Assembly (NCBI RefSeq): GCF_022701255.1
Contig: NZ_CP031705.1
Coordinates: forward strand, 3,113,501-3,177,500
From: Microcoleus vaginatus HSN003
GTDB lineage: Bacteria > Cyanobacteriota > Cyanobacteriia > Cyanobacteriales > Microcoleaceae
Length of the DNA: 64,000 bases
Direction of reading: 5' to 3'
Shown: piece after piece, positions 25,375 to 34,599 of the stretch
Layout of the letters: the number at the start of each line of letters is the position of its first letter
Numbering within the stretch: position 1 is the stretch's first letter
Translations under genes and position numbers: made by a program
The notes under the pieces: model-generated
What the model was told of the DNA's origin: nothing
The model's database searches: none
The model's input: the letters and a program-made list of their open reading frames with translations, nothing else

Positions 25375-25445
25375 TCGTTTGCCCAGATTGCAAGAGGGCT
25401 AAAAATCATTGGCAGCTACGGATGGGAGTCGTTGCCGAGCGGTAC
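25375..25445 (+). pseudogene. Relic of the C-terminus of the small zinc-finger gene
   Basis: Translation in one frame gives VCPDCKRAKNHWQLRMG, matching VCPECERAKNHWQLRIG of the intact gene at 24192-24398, but there is no upstream reading frame. Several differences are synonymous (CCG/CCA, GCC/GCT, TTA/CTA), so it descends from a once-working copy. Confidence 0.7.
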
Positions 25446-26056
25446 CCCAGCCCGTTGCTTTTTGAGTCGATGATGCGCTCACCACAAACGTAGTCAATCT
25501 GTTTGATTCCTGCCAAAAATGCGATCGCCGCTATCGAATTTAGCCTGTTCCGTGCTGCCAGCAATGCGATCGCCGCCACCGGAAGTAAACCTGCTTAGTT
25601 CGTACCGGATTCGCCATTGCCAGAGTCAGCCCGTTCAGTTCGTTCTTGCCATGTGGTAAGCGCCAGTTATGCCGTGGGCTATCGCCACTGCCGGATTCAG
25701 TCTAGTCGGTTCCTACGATGCGATCGCCACCACCTTCGTCAACCTGTTTCTTTCCTGGACTCGCCACCAGAGCCAACAGATTCAACTCAACATCAACTTA
25801 GAGAACCGTTCCCGCAGAGACTGACTAAAATAATACTGACTCGCGTCTGATCCGGCAATTCCCGTAATTTACTCAGGGATGAGAGCATTTGAGCGGGGGT
25901 ATGAGACGGTAGCGATCAAATCTCTATCAATGGAAGGGTGTATGCGGCTGACTGGTTCGGTATCGTGAAATGAAGTAGCCATAATCCTCAGCAATTTGGA
26001 ACGGTTGGCTGTTTGGACAGGCACCACAATAATTAGAGTTAGCATAACTTGATTCC
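25446..26056. repeat. Gene-poor stretch with degenerate HIP1 repeats
   Basis: The first 320 bases hold four or so imperfect units with TGCGATCGCCGC or close variants followed by AGCCTGTT and GTTC. From 25860 to 26056 I see no repeat or gene; open frames there have no family features. Confidence 0.55.
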
Positions 26057-27157
26057 ATGCCAAACACGATAGAGATACTTCCTTCTTCACACTCGCCGAG
26101 TCTTTCCAAAAAGCAATCCGCACTCCCAAATTATGAAGCAGCCGATCGGCAATTTGTCAATTTGCTAGAAGTCGAGGATTTAGACAAGACGGTGGCGGCA
26201 AAACCGTTACTTGTCAGCGATTTTGAAAGCGCGATCGCCTATGCACTTCAAGCAGCTTACCAACAGGAACCGGGCGATGAGGCCGCTCACCGCTTCTTGC
26301 AGCGCGTACTTTACCGTATCAACCGCCTCAACTTGTTTTGGTACGACGATTTGCGCCGCTACAATAACGAGCGATCGCACTATTTGCGTTCCGTGCGCGA
26401 TCGCATTGAGGAACCTTGGCAGCAGTGGGAACTCGCGCAAATCGACGTTGCAGCGCTGCAAAAATTGCCGGATGTCAAGCAAGCCCTGCGCGATCGCGCG
26501 GCCGCCGATGTCGATCCTCCGCTAACTGAGCTCGATCGCTACCAGCGGGAACAGATGACTGAAGAGGGATACAAACACCTGCTGGCGATCGCCTCTTTCG
26601 ACGGTTTAGTGGAAGCCAGCCGCCTTTCTCGCATCCTCGGCGGCGCCGGCAACGAAATTCAGTGTACCCTTACCCGAGTGCTGATGGAAGAATACGGCGG
26701 CGGTCGCCTCCCCCGCAAGCACTCGACCTTTTTTGCTCAGATGCTGGCTGAATTCGATATGAGTACAGAACCAGAAGCGTACTTCGATTTAGTGCCTTGG
26801 GAAGTGCTCGCAAGCATTAATCACAACTTTTTGCTGACGGAACGCAAGCGCCATTTTCTGCGCTATAACGGCGGACTAACTTATTTTGAGGTGGCGGGGC
26901 CCGTGGCTTACCGCAATTATCTAGCCGCCGCCCAGCGTCTGGGTCTGTCGCAGGCTGCGATGGGTTATTGGGAACTGCACATCAAAGAAGATGAGCGTCA
27001 CGGCCGCTGGATGTTGGATGAAGTGGCGATCCCGCTGGTTGATAGATACCCGCAGGAGGCTTGGGAGCTGGTGTTGGGCTACGATCAGGAGAAGTCGATC
27101 GGCGATCGGGCTGGCGCGGCTGTAGTGCGATCGATCCAAGCCGCAGAACGGAATTAA
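26057..27157 (+). CDS. Haem-oxygenase-like diiron (iron-containing redox) protein
   Basis: A 366-residue, all-helical protein. It has the ligand pattern of haem-oxygenase-like diiron enzymes: E211/E212 in RVLMEEYGGG, H222 in RKHSTFF, and E306, H308, E311-D312 and H315 in YWELHIKEDERHGRW. Relatives oxidise small organic substrates with O2 (for example UndA-type and SznF-type enzymes). The substrate here is unknown; no biosynthetic partner genes lie next to it. The first 25 residues are low-complexity. It carries many HIP1 sites in its codons and has normal gene composition. It starts at ATG 26057. Confidence 0.72.
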   Translation: MPNTIEILPSSHSPSLSKKQSALPNYEAADRQFVNLLEVEDLDKTVAAKPLLVSDFESAIAYALQAAYQQEPGDEAAHRFLQRVLYRINRLNLFWYDDLRRYNNERSHYLRSVRDRIEEPWQQWELAQIDVAALQKLPDVKQALRDRAAADVDPPLTELDRYQREQMTEEGYKHLLAIASFDGLVEASRLSRILGGAGNEIQCTLTRVLMEEYGGGRLPRKHSTFFAQMLAEFDMSTEPEAYFDLVPWEVLASINHNFLLTERKRHFLRYNGGLTYFEVAGPVAYRNYLAAAQRLGLSQAAMGYWELHIKEDERHGRWMLDEVAIPLVDRYPQEAWELVLGYDQEKSIGDRAGAAVVRSIQAAERN

Positions 27158-27168
27158 CGGCTATATAG

Positions 27169-27197
27169 TAGGGTGCGTCAGAGATTGATGCACCCTA
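27169..27197 (+). terminator. Hairpin downstream of the diiron protein gene
   Basis: TAGGGTGCGTCA and TGATGCACCCTA form a stem with one mismatch around GAGAT, 12 bases after the stop codon. It lacks a T-run; it may be a dispersed repeat used as a terminator. Confidence 0.5.
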
Positions 27198-27221
27198 AAT
27201 CTTGCAGGTTCTCAATAAGCC

Positions 27222-27290
27222 TTTGAGGAACAGGCAAGATGCCTGTTCCACCAAGAGTGTATTTCTTGTGGAACAGGCATCTTGCCTGTT
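27222..27290. repeat. Inverted pair of GGAACAGGCAAGATGCCTGTTCC palindromes
   Basis: Two opposite copies of the palindrome found in the 8521-8813 array, separated by ACCAAGAGTGTATTTCTTG. A third partial copy (CTTGCCTGTTGCTGA) follows. Confidence 0.85.
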
Positions 27291-27345
27291 GCTGACCTTG
27301 CCTGTTGCTGACAATGGTGCAACATCTCAGAGGCACCGCTGTATT

Positions 27346-28065
27346 TTAAAATGCTGTCATTAACTGAATGAGCTCGATCGACAAATCTCTTTGCGACTTT
27401 TCTTGCTTCTTAAACAAAACTCCAGCCAGCAGATAGATATTTTCCGAATAAAAAGCCATTCCCTGTTCTCGCAGAGTGGCGATCGCACTTTTCACCTTCG
27501 GTTCCGAACTATAATAGCCAAAAGTTAAAGGTGCAATCTCAAAATTTGCAACCGAGTAGCCTCGATCCAAGGCATAATCGATCAAACCCACAGGATTAGA
27601 ATAGCTAGAAACCATCAGCAAAACTTCGTCACTGCCCAGAGATAAAAGTTTTTTAGCAATTGTACAACCATCACTCCCGCCGTGCAACAGTGGCTGGTAA
27701 ATTTTATCATCCACCGCAGGCAAGTAAGGCGGATTTGAGATGACACAATCCGCCGACTCGTATAAAGGCGACTCAAAAAAAGAGCAATTGTTGACCGTGT
27801 ATTTTTCGCTCAGTTGATATTCCTTAATTTGAGACTGAGCAATTTTCCAAGCTACATTATTTAGCTCAAATCCCTGTATTGTCCCGTCAAAATCACTTCT
27901 CAGCAAAGACTTAATAACTGGACTGCCCTCTCCTGAACCAAACTCTACGATAAGTCGAGAATTGTCACTAGCATTTAACACTAAACTTTCCAAGCAGTGC
28001 GAGTAAAAATCCGATTCTTCCGGGCAGTGGAATACCTGTTTCAGAGGATGGGATGAAGTGAGCAT
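27346..28065 (-). CDS. SAM-dependent methyltransferase with NPPY motif
   Basis: A 239-residue class I methyltransferase. Motif I is VEFGSGEGSP (40-49), an acidic residue follows in QGFELNN, and NPPY at 111-114 marks N-methylating enzymes acting on glutamine, adenine or cytosine amino groups (PrmC/HemK-like and related). The usual PrmC N-terminal helical domain is missing, so it is not the release-factor enzyme in standard form. It starts at ATG 28065. The substrate cannot be assigned. Confidence 0.75.
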   Translation of the reverse strand: MLTSSHPLKQVFHCPEESDFYSHCLESLVLNASDNSRLIVEFGSGEGSPVIKSLLRSDFDGTIQGFELNNVAWKIAQSQIKEYQLSEKYTVNNCSFFESPLYESADCVISNPPYLPAVDDKIYQPLLHGGSDGCTIAKKLLSLGSDEVLLMVSSYSNPVGLIDYALDRGYSVANFEIAPLTFGYYSSEPKVKSAIATLREQGMAFYSENIYLLAGVLFKKQEKSQRDLSIELIQLMTAF

Positions 28066-28304
28066 AAATTCTGTAACAAAGTTGACTATTTTAAAAGTAT
28101 CGAATAACTAATAGTACAGCCATCTGTCGCAAGAGCTATTTTATTCGATAATCTCTTTTTTCCTGTTTTACATAGTGAGTGCGATTAAAGGACTCTTACC
28201 GCCGATAGAGCCTCACCTTAAGAAAATTAACCCACTTGGTAGATTGCAATTAAATGGATTGCTGATGAGATAGGTATATTAACCACTAATTATTAATTTT
28301 AATC

Positions 28305-28946
28305 GTGTCAAACATGACCTTTTTTAATTATTCAGTTCCGCCTTTCACCCACAAACAGCTTAACATTGATAATCAGAATTTAGAAGGGATTTGGCACGTT
28401 CACTTGCCCCTTGGCAAAAATCGATTTTATTCAAAATTTTATACTTGTCTCGATCGAGCTTGCCTGTTGTGGAGTTTACTGTTAATACCCATGTTCGGCA
28501 CGGCACAATTTTTTTCTGTGAGTTGGATGCTGCAAGCAGGTTTGTGGTCAACGCTCAGCCTTGTAGGTACAGCAGCAATGGTAAGCCTGACATACTATTG
28601 GGTTAAAATAGAACGTCTGAGGTGGGTGCTTTACGGTTGGGTAATACTGATGTTATTAGGAGTGCTGCTGACTGATTTAGCCATTTTTTGTAGTTGGGGA
28701 AAAGTGTTGGCGAATCTCTGTCCCCTGTGGCTGGGACTGAGCGGAATTGGGTATTTCGGGACGGGATTTGCAGTGCGATCGCGCGCGCTGTTAGCAGCAA
28801 GTTTATTTCACCTGTTGGGCAGTGTGATTGTGCCTTATACCGACGGTTGGTCTTTCCTATTTACTGGAACGCTAATGGTATTTAGCTTGCTCGTTTTAGC
28901 CGAATTGCAATGGGATATGCGGCAGCCGATTAACAGGCTCGATTAA
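28305..28946 (+). CDS. Putative integral membrane protein of unknown function
   Basis: A 213-residue protein with about six hydrophobic segments from residue 52 on (for example ACLLWSLLLIPMFGTAQFF, LWSTLSLVGTAAMVSLTYYW, WVILMLLGVLLTDLAIF, LLAASLFHLLGSVIVPY). The first 45 residues are polar. The start may be GTG 28305 or ATG 28314; neither has a good Shine-Dalgarno sequence. No family recognised. Confidence 0.6.
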   Translation: MSNMTFFNYSVPPFTHKQLNIDNQNLEGIWHVHLPLGKNRFYSKFYTCLDRACLLWSLLLIPMFGTAQFFSVSWMLQAGLWSTLSLVGTAAMVSLTYYWVKIERLRWVLYGWVILMLLGVLLTDLAIFCSWGKVLANLCPLWLGLSGIGYFGTGFAVRSRALLAASLFHLLGSVIVPYTDGWSFLFTGTLMVFSLLVLAELQWDMRQPINRLD

Positions 28947-29177
28947 CTCCACTACAGAAGCGATCCCAAGAGCTATCAACCGTAAATAATTAACCACCAG
29001 TCATCAGTACCTTGCGAATGACTGATGATATCATGACCGCTAGAATAACTTTACTCACATTGGTTGGTAGTGAGGAATTCACTCATCATAAAATCATCAT
29101 AAAATGAGGAATGAAGTCATCACTACACACCGGATAACGGTTATTTTAGCGGACACGATAGAAGTGAGGGCGTAGGA

Positions 29178-29420
29178 CTAATTGCCACCAGACTGTACAG
29201 ATTTGCGGGTTTGGTTAGTATCGTCACCCTTGTGATGCCACGTGCCACCTTCGCCTTGAACATATTCAGATTTTACGCTGTTCCAAGCAACGCTAGTAGC
29301 ACCATCGGCGCTCATTCCATCTTCACTAGCGCTCTTAAAAGCCGCTTGAAAAATTTGTTTCGCCCCTTGGGGGAGTTCTTGTGCTTCTGAAGGTAAGGTA
29401 TCAAATTGTTGTTCTGGCAT
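29178..29420 (-). CDS. chaB: ChaB family protein
   Basis: An 80-residue protein matching ChaB: LPSEAQELPQGAKQIFQAAFKSA and GATSVAWNSVKSEYVQ, the two helical motifs. Escherichia coli ChaB was named as a cation transport regulator, but its biochemical role is not settled. The C-terminal HHKGDDTNQTRK tail is hydrophilic. It starts at ATG 29420, and no partner cation/proton antiporter is next to it. Confidence 0.82.
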   Translation of the reverse strand: MPEQQFDTLPSEAQELPQGAKQIFQAAFKSASEDGMSADGATSVAWNSVKSEYVQGEGGTWHHKGDDTNQTRKSVQSGGN

Positions 29421-30578
29421 AATGACCTCTAATTATTAAACATAAATTTAATCTTATATACTAGAAGCCACTACTTTCCTCTCTCTAAAAGCAAGTTTTA
29501 GACCGCATTTTTCTCATTCTGAGGACAGATGTAATATTAAATTTATTGTGTTCAGAGAGCGCAATTGACTGGCAGTTGCTGGTTCAATCGGATTTTGGTA
29601 ATTTCCTTGCTCAAATAGCCATTAATCTGATTTCGGGTTTTTAACTGGCGAACTTAGAAAAAGCGATTAACATTAAATAGCCACTTCGGGCAAGAATTCG
29701 ATGCAGCATAGTTGATGTCTGCTGGGGCAATGTGTGAGGGAATAAGCGCTCTCTGGCATAGTTTTGGCTTTAGGATAGGATATTAGGGTTTAGCCGATCG
29801 CACTCACGAGCAATTCGGATGACTGTGCCACCGCTGGTTAATGTAATGTCGTGCGGGCCCGCTTCGGATAGCCCTCACATCGTCTTCCTGTTGGAGGTAA
29901 GTCGAAACCCTATCAAAAGCGTTGCGGTTATGGGGTTGCAGGCGATCGGGTCACTCAAAACGCTCGATCGGGCGTTTTGAGATAATTTAGTTTCTGGGAA
30001 AGTTTGATCGGTATTCTGCCAGTGTCCAAATAGCTAGCAGCAAGTTAAGGAAAAATAGCGCTCAAAAAAATTTGAAACTAACTCCTATGGCGTAGCGCTA
30101 ACCCAAAATTGACGGTGAGAAAATCCAGAATTTCTGTCTCACAGCACCAGCCGCAGGAGAAAATTTATAGGAAGAACCGCGCGCTTGTCTCAGAAACCCG
30201 GTTGATGCGTATATGTTTCGTTACTCAACCCAAAATTTTTCAGAGCAACCCGCTCTTTATCCCCCGTACACAAATTTTGATTGAGCTAGTCGGCCACTCA
30301 ATCAAATATCATCCACCACCTGAAAGAAAACGCCATTTTGCCAAATATTCCTAAAGACGAATGGCGAACTTGAAGGATACGTAATAGCTTATAAACTATT
30401 AAGGCTGCGGTGTAATTGATCAGGGCAAAATAATCGAGGGGACGGGACTAAATTTGCTCCCTTACCTTTATTATCCCGCAGCAAAGGTTAGAAAAGTTGC
30501 ACGTTACGCTGTCAATTTGACCCTGCGGTTTTGGCATCACAAGCGATCGCAAGACTATACGAAAAAGCAAGCATTACC
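29421..30578. other. Gene-poor region of 1.16 kb
   Basis: Only weak open frames are present (one at 30109-30354 without features). The region holds a candidate structured element at 29779-29914 and a hairpin TCAAAACGC...GCGTTTTGA at 29955-29980. The remainder is AT-rich with nothing identifiable. Confidence 0.5.
29779..29914 (+). ncRNA. Candidate structured RNA (low confidence)
   Basis: The ends can pair: GAT-AGGGTTT-CGA on the left (with two 3-base bulges) against TCGAAACCCTATC on the right, enclosing GC-rich sequence with smaller hairpins (GCGGGCCCGC). It lies in a gene-poor region, with no match I can name among known cyanobacterial RNAs. Strand is a guess. Confidence 0.25.
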
Positions 30579-31631
30579 ATGAAATCTTCTAAATTGTTGA
30601 AAGTTGTTTTAGCAAGCGCTTGTACTTTAGGTTTAGCCACGGTTTCCTTCGCAGTGCCTGCTTCTGCCCAGTCGGGCGGTGCTGGAGGCGGTGCAGGCGG
30701 CGGTGCAGGCGGTAGCGGTACGACTGGCACAAGCGGTACGACTGGCACAAGCGGTACGACTGGCACAAGCGGTACGACTGGCACAAGCGGCACAAGCGGT
30801 ACGACAGGCGCCGGTACAAGCGGTACGACTGATACGGGTACGGGTACAAGCGGTACGACTGGCGCTGGCACAAGCGGTACAAGCGGTACGAGTGACACTG
30901 GTACAAGCGGTACGACGGGCACTGGCACAAGCGGTACAAGCGGTACGACAGGCACCGGCACAAGCGGTACAACCGATACGACTGGCACCGGCACAAGCGG
31001 TACAAGCGGTACGAGTGACACTGGTACAAGCGGTACGACAGGCACGGGTACAACGGGTACAAGCGGTACGACAGGCACGGGCACAAGCGGTACAACCGAT
31101 ACGACAGGCACGGGTACAAGCGGTACAACCGATACGACAGGCACGGGTACAACGGGCACAACCGATACGACTGGCACCGGTACAAGCGGTACGAGTGGCA
31201 CGGGCACAACGGGTACAACCGGTACAACTGGCACCGGTACAACCGATACGACAGGCACGGGTACAAGCGGTACAACCGATACAACTGGCACTGGCACAAC
31301 GGGCACAACCGATACAACTGGCACTGGCACAACGGGTACAACCGGTACGACAGGCACTGGCACAACGGGTACAACCGGTACAACAGGCACTGGCACAACG
31401 GGTACAACCGGTACAACAGGCACTGGCACAACGGGTACAACCGGTACAACAGGCACTGGCACAACGGGTACAACGGGTACAACCGGTACCACATCGACGC
31501 CGGCTGATACTAATTCTGGAGTTTTGAGTGCTCGGCGCGATAGCCCCAACAATTTCGGGTGGCTGGGTGCCTTGGGTGCGTTTGGTTTGATCAACTTGTT
31601 TCGGAAAGGCAGTACACCCTCCCATCGGTAG
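30579..31631 (+). CDS. Secreted Gly-Thr-Ser repeat protein with C-terminal WGxxGxxG-like tail
   Basis: A 350-residue protein from ATG 30579. A clear signal peptide ([20 protein letters not shown]...ASA) is followed by a Gly-rich patch and about 255 residues of [14 protein letters not shown] repeats encoded by near-identical 9- and 12-base units at about 30715-31490. The C-terminus, [18 protein letters not shown] then RKG, resembles the WGxxGxxG short hydrophobic tail of cyanobacterial surface or envelope proteins: a single helix with basic end. Open frames exist on all sides because the repeat lacks stops; this frame is chosen for its export signal and tail. It may be a cell-surface or sheath protein. 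A second secreted protein follows 71 bp later. Confidence 0.7.
   Translation: MKSSKLLKVVLASACTLGLATVSFAVPASAQSGGAGGGAGGGAGGSGTTGTSGTTGTSGTTGTSGTTGTSGTSGTTGAGTSGTTDTGTGTSGTTGAGTSGTSGTSDTGTSGTTGTGTSGTSGTTGTGTSGTTDTTGTGTSGTSGTSDTGTSGTTGTGTTGTSGTTGTGTSGTTDTTGTGTSGTTDTTGTGTTGTTDTTGTGTSGTSGTGTTGTTGTTGTGTTDTTGTGTSGTTDTTGTGTTGTTDTTGTGTTGTTGTTGTGTTGTTGTTGTGTTGTTGTTGTGTTGTTGTTGTGTTGTTGTTGTTSTPADTNSGVLSARRDSPNNFGWLGALGAFGLINLFRKGSTPSHR
30715..31490 (+). repeat. Short tandem repeats (GGTACAACxGG type) encoding Thr-Gly repeats
   Basis: Dense repeats of units such as GGTACGACTGGCACAAGC and GGTACAACAGGCACTGGC. Copy number is likely to vary between strains through slippage. The lack of stop codons makes false open frames on both strands. 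Confidence 0.95.
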
Positions 31632-31702
31632 TTTCGGGCGATTCCCTACGGGATAGCTTCGCTTCACATACTTTTGAAAACAACTTAGAGGCTTAGAAAT
31701 TC

Positions 31703-32527
31703 ATGACTTCACTCAATCGCAAAAATTTGTTCCAAAAATTGGTAACAGTTGCCGGAATTGCCGGCGTTAGTTCCTTGATAGCTGTGCCGGCATTGGCAGA
31801 ATTAAACCGCCAGACTAACGGCTTCAACCAGTCGGGCGATCGGGTTTTTGAGCTTGCTGATAACCAAGCCGACGATGAGACTCTTCCTAAATCTCCAAAT
31901 CTCCCCACCAACAACACTCCCGGCCGTTCTCCCGACAGTTCAGATACCCCTACCAACAACACTCCCGACAGTTCAGATACCCCCACCAACAACACTCCCG
32001 GCCGTTCTCCAAATACCCCCACCAACAACACTCCCGGCCGTTCTCCCAACTCTCCAGCAGGTGGCGAAACTTCGCCTAGTTCTCTCAGCAGCAAAGACAG
32101 AACCTTTGTCATGCAAGCAGGTCAACTTAGTATGATGGAAGTGGAGCTCGGCAGATTGGCAGTGCAGCGCGGTTCTAGTGCTGGTGTGAAACAATACGGG
32201 CAAGAAATGGTAGAGGAACACACCAAGGCTAATCAAGAGCTGATGCAGTTAGTAATGCAAAAGCAGGTTGAATTGCCAGCCGAGATGAGTACCCAGAACA
32301 AAGCTTTGATGGATCGACTTTCGGGACTCTCCGGTACAAGTTTTGATGCTGCTTACAAGCAGGCTATGATCGACAGCCACACTCAGGCTATTGCTCTGTT
32401 TCAGGCTCAATCTCAACAGGGACAAGATCCCGACTTGAAGGCTTGGGCCACCCAGAAGTTGCCGAACCTTCAGGCGCACTTGAAAATGGTTAACCAAATG
32501 TTGGCAGATACCAGCCAGCCCAAATAG
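31703..32527 (+). CDS. Secreted DUF4142 domain protein with Pro/Asn/Thr linker
   Basis: A 274-residue protein: signal peptide (NLFQKLVTVAGIAGVSSLIAVPALA), a repetitive linker at about 65-120 (repeats of TPTNNTPGRSP and DSSDTP), then a DUF4142 four-helix domain at about 130-270 (MEVELGRLAVQRGSSAGVKQYGQEMVEEHTKANQELM). DUF4142 proteins are exported and often linked to envelope stress; function is unproved. It directly follows the Gly-Thr repeat protein on the same strand and may share its transcript. A strong terminator ends it. Confidence 0.85.
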   Translation: MTSLNRKNLFQKLVTVAGIAGVSSLIAVPALAELNRQTNGFNQSGDRVFELADNQADDETLPKSPNLPTNNTPGRSPDSSDTPTNNTPDSSDTPTNNTPGRSPNTPTNNTPGRSPNSPAGGETSPSSLSSKDRTFVMQAGQLSMMEVELGRLAVQRGSSAGVKQYGQEMVEEHTKANQELMQLVMQKQVELPAEMSTQNKALMDRLSGLSGTSFDAAYKQAMIDSHTQAIALFQAQSQQGQDPDLKAWATQKLPNLQAHLKMVNQMLADTSQPK

Positions 32528-32537
32528 CAGGTAGAGG

Positions 32538-32580
32538 AGGTAGAGTCCGATCGGGTTTTATGCGCTCGGACTCTACCTTT
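32538..32580 (+). terminator. Terminator of the secreted protein pair
   Basis: AGGTAGAGTCCGA and TCGGACTCTACCT form a perfect 13-bp stem around TCGGGTTTTATGCGC, followed by TTT; it starts ten bases after the DUF4142 stop codon. Confidence 0.85.
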
Positions 32581-32637
32581 TGTGCTGCGAGAGGAAACCG
32601 CAATATATTCTTTTAAACCCTATAATTTTTGATAACA

Positions 32638-32748
32638 ATGGAAGATTTTCTCCGCAACTTGTTGGGCAGCAATATTACAGCGACGTGGCTGTTATTAATC
32701 GTAGGGTTTTGCTGGATTGCTTACATACCCGGTCGCCTGAGAAATTAA
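32638..32748 (+). CDS. Possible 36-residue single-pass membrane peptide
   Basis: An open frame, ATG 32638 to TAA 32748, encodes MEDFLRNLLGSNITATW then LLLIVGFCWIAYIPGRLRN. It has one hydrophobic helix and a basic C-terminus, the layout of small photosynthetic or respiratory subunits, but it matches none that I recall (PetG/L/M/N, PsaJ/M, Psb). No Shine-Dalgarno sequence is obvious. It could be chance. Confidence 0.35.
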   Translation: MEDFLRNLLGSNITATWLLLIVGFCWIAYIPGRLRN

Positions 32749-32985
32749 TAATTATCACATTAAAAGTTAAAAAACTAAGTAGATAGGCGCAAATAAGTCT
32801 TACCCTAGAACAGACCGATTGTAGCCTGTCTCAGAGCCACCGATTTTATACGGTATTTCATGCCAGATCTCCGGGCACCCCTACAACTTAGTCTAAATTA
32901 ATCATTTTTTAACAGACAAGCATTCGATCGCCCGATCGCGCAAGCAAGTGCGATCGGGCGATTTATCCAAACAACACCAAATTAA

Positions 32986-33354
32986 TTAGTCCACAGTTTC
33001 CACAAAAACACTCACAGCCGCCACAGCGATTAGCATTTCATCATTTTTATCATTCAGAGAGGCGATCGCCCTTCCTGGGACAATCATCCCTCCTTGCTCC
33101 ACAATCAGAGTTTTGCTGCCAAAAGGTAGCACCGCCAACACCTCCTGTTCCCGCACTTGTTCCGGGTAAGGAACAGCCACCTTTACCTCAACAATCATCT
33201 GATTCGGATCAGTCAAACCCGCCACTTCCCAGACGCCTAGCAAAGCATTATGGGCGATCGCATTTCGTACAGCCCTTGCACAGGCTACAGTCGGTTCCTG
33301 TCCGTGCTGGTCTATACCCATCCCCATTTCAATGATGAAACATTTACGTGCCAT
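32986..33354 (-). CDS. Lin0512 family protein
   Basis: A 122-residue protein starting at ATG 33354 (MARKCFIIEMGMGIDQHGQEPTVA), matching the Lin0512 family of small ring-hydrolase-like proteins (cyclic substrates, assigned by fold only). Features are the GMGIDQHGQ motif, CARAVRNAI, and VAVPYPEQVR. An upstream in-frame ATG at 33432 adds 26 residues without conservation, so I use the later start. Function unproven. Confidence 0.78.
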   Translation of the reverse strand: MARKCFIIEMGMGIDQHGQEPTVACARAVRNAIAHNALLGVWEVAGLTDPNQMIVEVKVAVPYPEQVREQEVLAVLPFGSKTLIVEQGGMIVPGRAIASLNDKNDEMLIAVAAVSVFVETVD

Positions 33355-33640
33355 AGTTGCCCCTTGGTTGATTTTTTGTTTGTAGTCGCTCGCACTCTTT
33401 CCCCAAACAATTATCAACCCAAATGACCGCATTTTATATTATTTTATCGCTCCATCGAATAACACAATAATCATCTCATTTAATAAAAAAAGGTAACTTT
33501 AGACCACCTCCAAACTTATATCAAATCAGTCATTGTAAATCTAAAATCTAAAATCTTAAACTTAAAATGGTATAACTTATGGTAATATTACCCAATTCAG
33601 CTTTCCCAGCGGACTGCAAAACTCATCGCCAGCTTGAATC

Positions 33641-34555
33641 ATGGATAGTTTTCTACCAATTGCCTACTTTCAAAACCAATTTCTCCCCTTTACCGACGCC
33701 AAAATTTCCATAGCCACCCACGCGCTGCACTACGGAACCGGAGTCTTAGGCGGGTTGCGGGGAATTCCAGACCCCCAAAATGCCGATCGAATATTGCTAT
33801 TTAGATTAGACCGCCACTGTCAAAGATTAAGTCAAAGTGCGAGTTTCCTCCACTGCGATTTACCAGCCAGCAAAATTCAACAAATAATCATTGAGTTTGT
33901 CCAGAAAAACCAGCCAACAAAATCATTTTATATTCGCCCTTTTATCTACACATCCAGTTTAGGAATTGCCCCGCGACTGCACAACGTAGAAACAGACTTT
34001 TTTGTCTACGGATTAGAACTCTCAGACTATTTGCCCAAAGAAGGAGTCAACTGTAGAATTAGCTCTTGGTACCGTCAAGAAGACCGCAGCTTGCCATTAA
34101 GAGGTAAAATTAGCGGCGCTTACATCACCTCAGCATTAGCCAAAACCGAAGCAGTAGAATCCGGCTTCGACGAAGCAATTATGATGAATACTCAGGGAAA
34201 AGTCAGCGAAGCTTCAGGAATGAACATATTTGTCGCCAGAAACGGTAAATTAGTTACTCCCGGTTTCGAGCAAGATATTCTGGAAGGAATTACCAGAGAC
34301 AGCGTAATCACAATCGCCCGAGACTTAGGAATTGAAGTAATAGAAAGACCAGTTGACAAATCAGAATTGTTGATTGCAGACGAAATTTTCCTCTGCGGAA
34401 CCGCAGCCAAAATTACCCCAATTAAGCGAGTGGAAAACTATCACTTGCCCACAAACCGACCCATCACCGAAAAGATTTTGGACAAACTGACGGAGATTAT
34501 CGAAAATCGCGACAGCAATTATAAAGAATGGGTATTTCCGATTAATCTTAATTAA
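33641..34555 (+). CDS. ilvE: Branched-chain amino acid aminotransferase (class IV)
   Basis: A 304-residue PLP enzyme that interconverts leucine, isoleucine and valine with their keto acids. K156 in LRGKISGAY is the Schiff-base lysine; FRLDRHCQRLSQSA, EASGMNIFVARNG, GITRDSVITIARDLGI and DEIFLCGTAAKITPI are typical of IlvE. Length fits E. coli IlvE (309). It starts at ATG 33641. An aminodeoxychorismate lyase or D-amino acid transaminase is less likely given the EIFLCGTAA motif. It stops just upstream of the IS element. Confidence 0.88.
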   Translation: MDSFLPIAYFQNQFLPFTDAKISIATHALHYGTGVLGGLRGIPDPQNADRILLFRLDRHCQRLSQSASFLHCDLPASKIQQIIIEFVQKNQPTKSFYIRPFIYTSSLGIAPRLHNVETDFFVYGLELSDYLPKEGVNCRISSWYRQEDRSLPLRGKISGAYITSALAKTEAVESGFDEAIMMNTQGKVSEASGMNIFVARNGKLVTPGFEQDILEGITRDSVITIARDLGIEVIERPVDKSELLIADEIFLCGTAAKITPIKRVENYHLPTNRPITEKILDKLTEIIENRDSNYKEWVFPINLN

Positions 34556-34599
34556 CCGAAAATACCTGTGCTCGTAGAAGCGAGTTCACTCGTTACCAT

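Noticed and set aside
25617..25850. 77-codon open frame in the HIP1 repeat region
   Set aside because: It translates degenerate repeats and has no start signal or family features.
30109..30354. 81-codon open frame in the gene-poor region
   Set aside because: No ribosome binding site, no family and skewed composition; probably chance.
30512..31667. Long open frames on the minus strand and other plus frames over the Thr-Gly repeats
   Set aside because: They exist because the repeat lacks stops; only the 30579 frame has a signal peptide and a sensible C-terminal tail.
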